A stretch of DNA of 64,000 nt, from assembly GCA_001897425.1 (NCBI GenBank), contig MKSW01000009.1, positions 39,955-103,954 on the forward strand. Direction: 5' to 3'. Numbering within the stretch: the stretch's first letter is position 1; the number at the start of each line of letters is the position of its first letter. Positions 18,033 through 25,971 of the stretch are shown here, in pieces. The notes beneath the pieces are model-generated. The model had not been told where the DNA came from. It ran no database searches and saw only the letters and a list, made by a program, of their open reading frames with translations. The translations under genes were made by a program, and so were the position numbers. This DNA comes from Actinobacteria bacterium 69-20. GTDB lineage: Bacteria; Actinomycetota; Actinomycetes; Mycobacteriales; Nakamurellaceae.

Positions 18033-19189
18033 GCCGCCTCGGAGACGAAGCGGGCCGGCGAGAACGGTTCGGCCGGAACGAATGTCGATCGATCGGAGAG
18101 CAGGTCCGCGATCATCTCGCCGGTGGCGGGCGCCAGACCGATACCCGCACCCTCGTGGCCACAGGCGTGGTAGATGCCGGCGATCCGGGGGTCCGCGCCG
18201 ATCACCGGAAGGTGATCCGGGCAGTACGGGCGGAACCCCGTGTAGACCCGCAGCAGCGACACCCGATCCAGGAACGGGAAGATCCGAACAGCCTGTGCCG
18301 CCATGGTTCTCAGCACCGGATAGGAGATGGCCGTATCGAATCCGACCCGCTCGCGGCTCGCGCCGATCAGCACCGTTCCGCCGCGCGTGCCCTCGACCAC
18401 GACGGATGTCTCCAAGCCGGCCGCTCCAGATGCGACGTTTGATACGTAGTCGGCGGTGTACACCTTGTGACGAACGACGTGGGGCAACGGTTCCGTCACC
18501 AGGATGAACCCCCGGCGCGGCAGAACGGGGACCGGGGCGCCGATCCGGGCCGACACGTCGCCTCCCCACGTGCCGGTCGCGTTGACCACCGCGTCGGCAT
18601 CGATCTCGACCACGGCGCCATCGACGCGGCATTCGACGCTCCGTACCGGTCCGTCGGAACGCCTCCGCACGCCGAGCACCTCCACGCCGTGGCGCACGGT
18701 CGCGCCGTCGACGCGGGCCGCGTACAACAGCGCCGCGGCAGCGCGGACCGGCTGCACCTGCTGATCGCCCGGATAGAACACGCCGCCGGGCAAGCCTGGC
18801 GCGAGATTCGGTTCATAGCCTGATAAGTTGCCGGGTTCAACCGGTTCGCACCAGACGCCTGCCGCGGCCTGCAGCGTGGCGAACTCGCGCAGCGCGCCCA
18901 GCGTTTCGTCCGTCGCCGCGACGACGAGCCCGCCCTTCGACTCCCATTCGAGCGCATCCGCGCCGAGACGCTCGGCGATCCGGCGCCAGAGTTCGGCGGA
19001 ACGGAGCGCGAGTGCGAGTTCGGGGCCGGCCGATTTGTCCGAGACGAGGATGTTGCCCTCACCACGGCTGGTCGTTCCCGCACCGACCGGGCCGCGGTCG
19101 ACGACCGTCACCTCATGCCCGTCCCGCGCGAGGAAATAGGCACACGCGGCCCCTACCACGCCGGCTCCGACCACGAGGACACGCGCCAT
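18029..19189 (-). CDS. FAD-dependent DAO-family oxidoreductase; catalytic subunit of D-hydroxyproline dehydrogenase (HcnC-like)
   Basis: A 386-residue D-amino-acid-oxidase-fold flavoprotein. The FAD motif VLVVGAGVVGAACAYFLARDG is at the N-terminus and GIYHACGHEGAGIGLAPATGEM near the C-terminus. GGAGG stands 5 nt before the ATG at 19189; an in-frame GTG at 19195 lies on the ribosome site and is less likely. It is the first gene of the cluster. Family members oxidise glycine, sarcosine, D-amino acids or opines. The epimerase and DHDPS-family gene downstream point to cis-4-hydroxy-D-proline. Confidence 0.88.
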   Translation of the reverse strand: MARVLVVGAGVVGAACAYFLARDGHEVTVVDRGPVGAGTTSRGEGNILVSDKSAGPELALALRSAELWRRIAERLGADALEWESKGGLVVAATDETLGALREFATLQAAAGVWCEPVEPGNLSGYEPNLAPGLPGGVFYPGDQQVQPVRAAAALLYAARVDGATVRHGVEVLGVRRRSDGPVRSVECRVDGAVVEIDADAVVNATGTWGGDVSARIGAPVPVLPRRGFILVTEPLPHVVRHKVYTADYVSNVASGAAGLETSVVVEGTRGGTVLIGASRERVGFDTAISYPVLRTMAAQAVRIFPFLDRVSLLRVYTGFRPYCPDHLPVIGADPRIAGIYHACGHEGAGIGLAPATGEMIADLLSDRSTFVPAEPFSPARFVSEAA

Positions 19190-19238
19190 CCTCACCTCCG
19201 AACATGCCCGCGGGATCGCGCGGCTACTCCCGCCGGTG

Positions 19239-19248
19239 CAATGTTACA
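19239..19248. promoter_or_regulatory. CAATGTTACA motif, copy 2 (upstream of the hydroxyproline dehydrogenase genes)
   Basis: Second exact copy of the decamer, in the short spacer before the DAO subunit gene. On the transcribed strand the common context is T(A/G)TGTAACATTG(T/C)A in both copies. It is the best candidate in the cluster for a shared operator or promoter element. Confidence 0.4.
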
Positions 19249-19250
19249 TA

Positions 19251-20222
19251 TCAGGCTGTAGGGCGTCGGATGGGGCGAGAGGGCGCGGTCGAGTGCGCAA
19301 CGAGGGCCTTGATGTGCCGGAAGAACGCGTCCGCGTCGACAGCTTCGATCACCGTCGCGTTCGGCGCGAGTCCGTGGACCCCCCAGGACATCGCGGAGTA
19401 ACCGCGGGTGAGGTCCGAGCCTGTCTCGACGTCCACGTGATACGGCGCGCTCGCCGTGATCAGTTCGGGATGCAACAGCACGGCAGCGGTGAGTGAGTCC
19501 GGGTGCGTCGATCCGTCGATCCCGACGCTCCGGTCGAAATCGAGGGTGGCGGCAACGATCGTGGTGAAGAAGTCCGCGATCGGCGTGCCTATGGCAGCGA
19601 TCTCATCGAGATGGGCTTGGTCGAACACGGCGTCCCGCAAGGTGAGTCGGTCCCACGGAACGATGACGGTGGTGAAACCGGCTGCCAGCACGGCTTTCGC
19701 GGCCTCCGGATCGACATAGAAGTTGAATTCGGCGGCTGCCGTAATGTTCCCGCGGCCGTTGTTCGACCCGCCCATGATGTACAGGGCCTTGACGTTGTGG
19801 ACGAATTCGCGATCCTTCGCGGCCGCCAACGCGATGTTGGTGAGCGGGCCGATCGCGACAATGCAGAGCTCGCCGGCATTCTCGGCCGCGATACGGATAA
19901 GCGCATCGACCGCATGCTCCGTCTCCGGCGCCAGGCCGGACATGTCGATCGCAAGACCCCCGACACCGTCTCCATGTACATTCTCGGCGCTCACCCACGG
20001 GCGCAGGATCGGCTGCCGAGCGCCGAGGTACACGGGCACGGTGCCGAGCTTGCCGGCCACTGACATGGTGAGGAAAGCGTTACGCACCTGCTGGTCGAAT
20101 CCGACGTTGCCGGCGACCATGGTGATCGCCTTGAGGTCCGCGGCCGGGTCGAGCAGGCCTGTCAGGATGGCGACGCAGTCGTCCTGCGCGGTGTCGGTGT
20201 CTATCACCAGCGAGACAGGCAT
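19251..20222 (-). CDS. Inosine-uridine preferring nucleoside hydrolase
   Basis: A 323-residue enzyme that splits the N-glycosidic bond of ribonucleosides, giving base and ribose. The calcium-binding N-terminal motif DTDTAQDD, the central GPLTNIALA and the family segment LYIMGGSNNGRGNITAAAEFNFYVDPEAA are present. Start at 20222 with GGAGG 5 nt upstream; a longer frame to 20270 lacks this. It diverges from ribokinase, which would phosphorylate the released ribose. Substrate range is not readable. Confidence 0.92.
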   Translation of the reverse strand: MPVSLVIDTDTAQDDCVAILTGLLDPAADLKAITMVAGNVGFDQQVRNAFLTMSVAGKLGTVPVYLGARQPILRPWVSAENVHGDGVGGLAIDMSGLAPETEHAVDALIRIAAENAGELCIVAIGPLTNIALAAAKDREFVHNVKALYIMGGSNNGRGNITAAAEFNFYVDPEAAKAVLAAGFTTVIVPWDRLTLRDAVFDQAHLDEIAAIGTPIADFFTTIVAATLDFDRSVGIDGSTHPDSLTAAVLLHPELITASAPYHVDVETGSDLTRGYSAMSWGVHGLAPNATVIEAVDADAFFRHIKALVAHSTAPSRPIRRPTA

Positions 20223-20433
20223 GTGGGCCTCCACGAACGGGTATGACGGTGTCCTCGAGGCGAGGTGCACGCGTCATGTCTACTGTATGTTCGCACATTC
20301 ATCGAGGCATCATCCCGCTCCTACGGGACCGGCCTCCCCTACACTCTAGCCGTATCGCCGCATTACTCCGCCTTGCGGACCACCCTTGCCCCGTATATGT
20401 TGAGTTCATGTCTAGTGCGCGGCGGGTTACTTT
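20223..20433. promoter_or_regulatory. Divergent promoter region, nucleoside hydrolase / ribokinase
   Basis: Contains CATGTCTACTGTATG at 20275-20289 and CATGTCTAGTGCG at 20407-20419, both carrying the word seen upstream of livK and the GntR gene. One site faces each of the two divergent genes, about 55 bp and 27 bp from the respective starts, as expected for one repressor controlling both. Confidence 0.5.
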
Positions 20434-21393
20434 ATGACGTCGTCCGGAGGTGCGGCGCCCGTCGCACCTCGGATCGCGGTCGTCGGCAGCTACGGCGTCG
20501 GCATGACGATGCGCCTTGCGCGCGTCCCGGAGCGAGGCGAGACGCTCGCCGAAGCCTCGTTCTCCGCCGGCGCCGGTGGCAAGGGATCGAACCAGGCCAT
20601 CGGTACGGCCCGGCTCGGTGCCCGCACGAGCCTCTTGACCGCGGTCGGCGACGATGAGTTCGCCGCCGCGGCGCACCGGCTCTGGCAGACGGAGGGCGTC
20701 GACGACTCCGGCGTCGTCACCGTCGACGCCGCCACCATGGTGGGCGTGATCCTCGTCGAACCGGACGGCGAGAACCGCATCGTCATCGCACCCGGCGCAC
20801 TCGACGTGCTCTCACCGCGCCACGTGGACGCGTTCGCCGACGCGATCGCCCGAGCAGATCTCATGATGGTGTGCAACGAGATCCCGGCCGCAACCGTTGT
20901 GGCGGCACTGCGCACCGCGCGCCACCACGGGGTCCGAACCCTGTTCAACCCGGCACCGGCGCGAGACATCCCGCCCGACGCGCGCAGCCTGGTCGACTAC
21001 CTCACACCGAACTTCGGCGAAGCCCGCGTGCTCGCCGGCTTGGACGAGACTGCCGGTGTGGACGAGATTCTCGATCGCTTGCGACAGCTGTTCAGCGCCA
21101 CCATCGTGCTCACCGCCGGCCGTGACGGCGCCTACGTCGACGACCCGCGGGCCGGCGCGCGCACACACATTCCAGCGATCACGCCACCGCGCGTCGTAGA
21201 CACGACCGGCGCCGGTGACGCGTTCAATGCGGCTCTCGCCGTCGCGCTGTGCCAGGGGGCGTCGCCCGTCGCCGCAGCCGGCCTCGCAGCGGCCGCCGGA
21301 GCGTTCGCTGTAAGCCACCATGAGGTGATCCCGGGGCTCGGCCGCCCCGAGGAGATCGCCGGACTCATCCCCAAGGACAGATACGACCGGTAG
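20434..21393 (+). CDS. rbsK: Ribokinase (PfkB family)
   Basis: Phosphorylates ribose to ribose-5-phosphate using ATP. 319 residues, with the sugar-binding AGAGGKGSNQAI near residue 47, TVVGVI-type lid residues, and the anion hole/base DTTGAGDAFNAAL. Follows the divergent promoter and precedes the DeoC-family aldolase by 68 bp. With nucleoside hydrolase it makes a simple route from nucleosides into the pentose phosphate pathway. Confidence 0.9.
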   Translation: MTSSGGAAPVAPRIAVVGSYGVGMTMRLARVPERGETLAEASFSAGAGGKGSNQAIGTARLGARTSLLTAVGDDEFAAAAHRLWQTEGVDDSGVVTVDAATMVGVILVEPDGENRIVIAPGALDVLSPRHVDAFADAIARADLMMVCNEIPAATVVAALRTARHHGVRTLFNPAPARDIPPDARSLVDYLTPNFGEARVLAGLDETAGVDEILDRLRQLFSATIVLTAGRDGAYVDDPRAGARTHIPAITPPRVVDTTGAGDAFNAALAVALCQGASPVAAAGLAAAAGAFAVSHHEVIPGLGRPEEIAGLIPKDRYDR

Positions 21394-21461
21394 CAGCCAC
21401 CGGCAGGTGATCCTTTTCATGCGCATGGCACCCGCCCGCCCCAACCCCATAGGAAAACGAT

Positions 21462-22157
21462 ATGTCTTACAGTGCAACAGATCCGAGATCGCTCGCACCC
21501 TATATCCAGCACACTCGGATTTCGGCGGGGATGACCCGCGTTGACCTCATCGCGCATTGCCATGAAGCCGCCGAGTTCGGGTTCAACGCCGCCATGGTGC
21601 CCGCCAGCTGGGTGCCGCTCGCGGTGGACGTGCTAGGTGGCACCGGTGTCAAGGTCGCGTCCGCGCTCGACTTCCCGACGGTCGGCGTGATGACGTCCGC
21701 CGGCAAGGCCGCCGAGGCCCGGGCGATCGCCGACGCCGGGGCGGATCAGCTCGACATGGGCGTGCAGATCGGTTGGCTCAAAAGCGGTATGGACGACGAG
21801 TTCGCCGGCGACATCGCGGGCGTGGTGGCCGCCGGCATACCCGTCAAGGTGATGCTGGAGCTTCCGCTGCTGACGCCGGCCGAGCGCGACCGCGCGGTGG
21901 ATCTGGCGATGGATGCCGGCGCCGCCTACCTGAAGAACGCGTCAAGCGGCGCGGTCGAGGTCGCGAACCCCGACTCGATCCGCTACCTCGTCGGCCGCGC
22001 GCGAGAGGGCGTGCACGTCAAGGCATCCGGGAAGATCACCAGCCTGGCACAGGCCGTCTCGCTGCTGGACGCGGGAGCCGTTCTGCTCGGCACCAGTTCC
22101 GGGGTGGGCATCGTCACGGGCGGCAGCCGGGCCGCTGGCGACGCGAACGGATACTGA
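21462..22157 (+). CDS. deoC: Deoxyribose-phosphate aldolase family protein (DeoC-like)
   Basis: A 231-residue TIM-barrel class I aldolase. The Schiff-base lysine segment reads AYLKNASSGAVEVANPD where E. coli DeoC has a KTSTGKVAVNATP segment, and the second lysine is in VKASGKI. The expected reaction is 2-deoxyribose-5-phosphate to acetaldehyde plus glyceraldehyde-3-phosphate. The altered TST triad means a related ketose or aldose phosphate is possible. In an operon with ribokinase. A diverged fragment of the same family lies at 13.1 kb. Confidence 0.82.
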   Translation: MSYSATDPRSLAPYIQHTRISAGMTRVDLIAHCHEAAEFGFNAAMVPASWVPLAVDVLGGTGVKVASALDFPTVGVMTSAGKAAEARAIADAGADQLDMGVQIGWLKSGMDDEFAGDIAGVVAAGIPVKVMLELPLLTPAERDRAVDLAMDAGAAYLKNASSGAVEVANPDSIRYLVGRAREGVHVKASGKITSLAQAVSLLDAGAVLLGTSSGVGIVTGGSRAAGDANGY

Positions 22158-22254
22158 GCACCTGGGCGCCATGTCGCTGGCGCACCAACACGAGGTAGCG
22201 ATTCGCCAGACGGCGCAAGGCGAGGCGGACGACGCCGGGCGCTACGGTAGGACC

Positions 22255-23247
22255 ATGTATGCGGCCCGGATCTCTGCGCCCGGCGGCCCGGAGGTGCTGG
22301 GCTGGGGGGAGGTCCCGGAACCACGGCTTCGGCCCGGCGAGGTCCTGATCGACGTCGCCGCCGCCGGCGTGAACCGGGCCGACCTCCTGCAGCGGCTCGG
22401 CCGTTACGACCCGCCGCCCGGCGAGTCCGACATCCTCGGTCTGGAGTGTTCCGGAACGATCGTCGCCGCCCATGACGACGTTCGCGGCGTCGCCGTCGGG
22501 CAGCACGTGTGCGCCTTGCTCGCCGGCGGCGGGTACGCGGAGCAGGTCGCCGTCCCCGCGACGCAGGTTCTGCCTCTGCCGCAAGGGGTTTCGCTCGCGG
22601 ATGCCGCCGCCTTGCCGGAGGCGGTCTGCACGGTGTGGTCGAATCTCGTGCTCACTGCCGGCCTCTCACCCGGGCACTTCGTCCTCGTGCACGGCGGCAG
22701 TTCGGGCGTCGGCACCGCGGCCGTGCAGATCGCGCGCGCCATCGGCGCCCGGGTCGGCGTAACGGCGTCGAGCACCGACAAGCTCGACGCTTGCCGCGAA
22801 CTCGGCGCCGACGTGTTGATCGACTACCGCACGGAGGATTTCGTCGAGCGGACGCTGCAGGCGACGAGTGGGCGCGGCGCGGATGTGATCCTCGACGTGG
22901 TCGGCGGCCCCTACCTGGCGCGCAACGTGCGGGCGCTGGCCGACGGCGGCCGGCTCGTCATCATCGGCCTGTTGGGCGGCGCCACCGGCGAACTGAACCT
23001 TTCCGCGCTCATGGCGCGCCGAGCCGGCGTCATCGGGACACAGTTGCGTACGCGCCCCGCGACCGGACCCGGCTCGAAGGCCGAAGTGGTGGCGGCCGTG
23101 GGCGATCACGTGTGGCCGCTCATCGCGTCGGGCGCGGTGCGACCGGTGATCGGAGCGCGTTTCCCGATGGACCGCGCGGGTGCGGCGCATCGCTTGCTCG
23201 AGTCGGGTCACGTGGTGGGGAAGGTCGTCCTCACCCGACCGGCCTGA
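22255..23247 (+). CDS. NADPH:quinone oxidoreductase-like MDR dehydrogenase
   Basis: A 330-residue zinc-independent medium-chain reductase of the quinone oxidoreductase/TP53I3-like type. The catalytic GroES-like domain has GVNRADLLQRLGRYDPPPG, and the Rossmann motif is VHGGSSGVGTAAVQIA near residue 145. The ATG at 22255 begins the family N-terminus MYAARISAPGGPEVL; a longer frame to 22171 is not supported. Often found next to bpa in actinobacteria, which is the arrangement here (54 bp apart). Confidence 0.92.
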   Translation: MYAARISAPGGPEVLGWGEVPEPRLRPGEVLIDVAAAGVNRADLLQRLGRYDPPPGESDILGLECSGTIVAAHDDVRGVAVGQHVCALLAGGGYAEQVAVPATQVLPLPQGVSLADAAALPEAVCTVWSNLVLTAGLSPGHFVLVHGGSSGVGTAAVQIARAIGARVGVTASSTDKLDACRELGADVLIDYRTEDFVERTLQATSGRGADVILDVVGGPYLARNVRALADGGRLVIIGLLGGATGELNLSALMARRAGVIGTQLRTRPATGPGSKAEVVAAVGDHVWPLIASGAVRPVIGARFPMDRAGAAHRLLESGHVVGKVVLTRPA

Positions 23248-23301
23248 TACCGATGCGGAAGAATAGCGGCAAGACGGCAACGGTTTTCGGGTAGATCGGG
23301 G

Positions 23302-23862
23302 ATGGGTGCGATGAGCGAAGGCATGGACGACAACGGACGAGCGGAGGCTGAGCAGGGCCCGCGGCAGGTGGTCGTCATCGGTCCGGACGGGCAACCGGTG
23401 GCCGTCGCGCCGATCCCCTCAGGCGACACGGATGATGAGGCCGCAGCAGCTATTGGCGAGCCCGCCAAGGTCATGCGCATCGGGACCATGATCAAACAGC
23501 TGCTCGAGGAGGTTCGCGCGGCACCGCTGGACGAGGCGAGCCGGGTGCGGCTCAGGGAGATCCACGCGAAGTCGATCGCGGAGCTCGAATCCGGGTTGTC
23601 GCCGGAGCTGCGCGACGAACTGGAGCGGCTCTCCCTTCCGTTCACCGACGATTCGGTTCCGTCCGAGGGCGAGCTTCGGATCGCCCAGGCGCAGCTGGTC
23701 GGCTGGTTGGAGGGAGTCTTCCACGGCCTGCAGACGGCGTTGTTCGCCCAGCAGATGGCCGCCCGGGTCCAGCTGGAGCAGATGCGGCGCGGGCAACTCC
23801 CGCCCGGGATGGGCGTGCCCACGGAGGGCCAGCCCACTCGCGGAACCGGGCAATATCTGTAG
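23302..23862 (+). CDS. bpa: Bacterial proteasome activator Bpa
   Basis: ATP-independent activator that forms a ring on the 20S proteasome and opens its gate. 186 residues. The conserved four-helix core from EPAKVMRIGTMIKQLLEEVR to FHGLQTALFAQQMAARVQLEQMR is nearly the same as the mycobacterial protein. The last four residues are GQYL, the docking motif that inserts into the proteasome alpha ring. The N-terminal 50 residues are polar and variable. Start could be Met1 (23302) or Met4. Its presence implies that this organism has a 20S proteasome. Confidence 0.95.
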   Translation: MGAMSEGMDDNGRAEAEQGPRQVVVIGPDGQPVAVAPIPSGDTDDEAAAAIGEPAKVMRIGTMIKQLLEEVRAAPLDEASRVRLREIHAKSIAELESGLSPELRDELERLSLPFTDDSVPSEGELRIAQAQLVGWLEGVFHGLQTALFAQQMAARVQLEQMRRGQLPPGMGVPTEGQPTRGTGQYL

Positions 23863-23952
23863 CGGCAGTAGCCATGCTGACCTGTAGGAACCGGCGCAGC
23901 CTCCGGCCATGCCCTTCCGATCGCGCGCCCGCCCGTCTGGCAGGATGAGCGA

Positions 23953-25302
23953 ATGGTCGATCGGGAACGCCTCCGCCGTTTGCACGCTCGTGAGCGCGAG
24001 CAGTTCGTCACCAACCATCCGCGGTCCGCGGAGCTCTTCGCCCGGGCCGCCGAGCACATGCCACACGGCGTGCCGATGAGCTGGATGGCGAAATGGCCCG
24101 GCGATTTCCCGGTATTCGTCGAGAGCGCCTCGGGTGCGCATTTCACCGACGCGGACGGCATCAATTACATCGATCTCTGCCTCGGCGATACCGGCGCGAT
24201 GGCTGGCCATTCACCCGCGGAAACCGTTGCGGCGGTGACGAAGTCGCTGCCACACGGCATCACGACCATGCTGCCCGGCTCGCCGGCCATCGAGGTCTCC
24301 GGCGAGCTGTCCGCGCGATTCGGGCTGCCGTTCTGGCAGTTCACGCTGAGCGCGACGGACGCGAACCGGCACGCGATCCGCTACGCGCGGGCGCTCACCG
24401 GCCGGGGCAAGATCGTGGTGCACGACTTCTGCTACCACGGGTCCGTCGACGAGGCGTTCGCCACGCGCGACGAGAGCGGGCGCACTATCAACCGTCGCTC
24501 GAACATCGGCCCGCCGGTCGACACCGCGGAGACCACGATCGTGGTCCCGTTCAACGACATCGACGCGCTACGAACGGCTTTGGCGACCGGCGACGTGGCG
24601 GCCGTCCTCATCGAGCCCGCGCTCACCAACATCGGCATCGTGCTGCCGGATGCCGGCTACCATGACGCCGTTCGTGAGCTGTGCACCCGCTTCGGCACGC
24701 TGCTCATCATCGACGAAACGCACACGATCTGCACCGGACCGGGCGGATACACTGCGGCGCACGCACTTTCGCCCGATCTGCTGGTGATCGGCAAAGCGAT
24801 CGGCGGCGGAATCCCGTGTGGCACCTTCGGTATGTCCGCGGAGGTGGCCGCCCGCGTCGAGAAGGTCGTGGCACTGGAGGATATCGACGTCGGCGGCATC
24901 GGCGGCACGCTCGCCGGCAACACACTGTCGATGACGGCGATGGCGGCGACGCTGGGCTCGGTGCTCACCCCGGCGGCGTTCGAGCGCATGATCCCGCTCG
25001 GTGAACGCTGGGCGGACGGGGTCGCGGCCGGGATCGAGCGGCACGGCTTGCCCTGGCGTGTGACACGACTGGGATGCCGCGCGGAGTATGCATTCTCGCC
25101 GGAGCTGCCGCACGACGGCGCCGAGGCGGCCGCCGCGGACGACTTCGAGCTGCAGCAGTTCCTGCACCTCTACGCGCTCAATCGCGGGATCCTGCTCACC
25201 CCGTTCCATAACATGGCGCTGATGAGCCCGGCGACCACGGAGGCCGACGTCGACGCGCACACGGCCATGTTCGACGCCTGCCTCGCGGAGCTCGCGGGGT
25301 AA
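23953..25302 (+). CDS. Class III PLP aminotransferase (GSA/transaminase-like)
   Basis: A 449-residue fold-type I enzyme. HDFCYHGSVDE, IIDETHTICTGPGGYT (the PLP-pairing Asp) and the lysine in VIGKAIGGGIPCG are present. A helical N-terminal extension of about 45 residues precedes the usual start (AHFTDADG). The Ser-Gly-Ser/Thr phosphate motif is replaced by LSATDAN, which is typical of a subgroup with aspartate-aminotransferase-family annotation. Substrate unknown. It stands alone, followed by the repeat-bearing spacer. Confidence 0.87.
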   Translation: MVDRERLRRLHAREREQFVTNHPRSAELFARAAEHMPHGVPMSWMAKWPGDFPVFVESASGAHFTDADGINYIDLCLGDTGAMAGHSPAETVAAVTKSLPHGITTMLPGSPAIEVSGELSARFGLPFWQFTLSATDANRHAIRYARALTGRGKIVVHDFCYHGSVDEAFATRDESGRTINRRSNIGPPVDTAETTIVVPFNDIDALRTALATGDVAAVLIEPALTNIGIVLPDAGYHDAVRELCTRFGTLLIIDETHTICTGPGGYTAAHALSPDLLVIGKAIGGGIPCGTFGMSAEVAARVEKVVALEDIDVGGIGGTLAGNTLSMTAMAATLGSVLTPAAFERMIPLGERWADGVAAGIERHGLPWRVTRLGCRAEYAFSPELPHDGAEAAAADDFELQQFLHLYALNRGILLTPFHNMALMSPATTEADVDAHTAMFDACLAELAG

Positions 25303-25330
25303 TCGCCGACCCGAGCCCCGCGAACCTCAG

Positions 25331-25400
25331 GGTGTGAATCCTGCAGGAAAGTGTCGCATTTGTCCCAGTTACATGCACACTCTTCCGCAGGATGCACACC
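25331..25400. repeat. 70-bp palindromic repeat, copy 1 (left of nuclease gene)
   Basis: Outer arms GGTGTGAATCCTGCAGGAA and, inverted, CTTCCGCAGGATGCACACC, with three mismatches. An internal GCACAC precedes the terminal GCACAC by 19 bp. First of a tandem pair with a 12-bp spacer. Confidence 0.8.
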
Positions 25401-25412
25401 CCGTTCTCGAAG

Positions 25413-25463
25413 TGTGTGAATCCTGCAGCATTCTGCCCGGAATGTCCCAGTTTTAATCACACC
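25413..25463. repeat. 70-bp palindromic repeat, copy 2 (3' end missing)
   Basis: Begins TGTGTGAATCCTGCAGCATT and follows the family through CCCAGTTTTAATCACACC, then diverges, so the second arm is lost. It lies 12 bp after copy 1. Confidence 0.75.
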
Positions 25464-25828
25464 CAGAAGCCGCGCCGACGGGAACACTATGCGCGGGCGA
25501 CTCACGCCGGACCCATTACCCTCCGCGACGGGAATTCAGGAATAAGCACTATCGCGCAATATGCGGGCCACCCATTTGCCGTCTATTGTTGCACAGCGTG
25601 ATGCCACCTTTCGCCTCCGAAGGCGCATTCGGACGCGCACTACATTTGGCGTAATCCTGACAATACATTCGATGCGCACAGCGCTCTCACCTGCGCATTC
25701 ACTCTCTGAAGAGCGCATCGGCATCTGCTGACATACATATTGCGTCATGCTGTCGGAATTCAACAGCTGAGCACGGCAGCCCGCCTCTCACTGCGCCGAA
25801 TTAGGTTCGCAATTCCGATTTCAAATGA
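25464..25828. other. AT-rich spacer upstream of the nuclease gene
   Basis: Clearly richer in A+T than the rest of the window. No credible gene on either strand. It holds repeated GCGCA words, including GATGCGC at 25670-25676 and the inverted GCGCATC near 25710-25716, that could form a hairpin. It is probably a long untranslated or regulatory stretch, or acquired DNA. Confidence 0.4.
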
Positions 25829-25844
25829 TGTGATTTACCTCACA
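25829..25844. promoter_or_regulatory. CRP/GlxR-type operator
   Basis: TGTGATTTACCTCACA is a perfect match to the TGTGA-N6-TCACA consensus bound by cAMP receptor proteins, including actinobacterial GlxR and the mycobacterial CRP. It ends one base before a good -35 box, an activating (class II-like) position. Confidence 0.65.
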
Positions 25845-25845
25845 T

Positions 25846-25874
25846 TTGTCTTTCAAATGTTCCTCACATAAGGT
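25846..25874 (+). promoter_or_regulatory. Promoter of the secreted nuclease gene
   Basis: -35 TTGTCT at 25846-25851 and -10 TAAGGT at 25869-25874, spaced 17 bp, next to the CRP-type site. A dyad ACATTTG-N5-CAAATGT (25842-25860) overlaps the -35. It would give a leader of about 90 nt before the ATG. Confidence 0.55.
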
Positions 25875-25971
25875 TCTCGGCATTTCCGTTTTCCACGCCG
25901 ACTCCCCCTGCAACGCGCGGCGAGATGTGCGTCGGGCTCAGAGCGGTCGAATAACCAAAAAAGGACGGATC

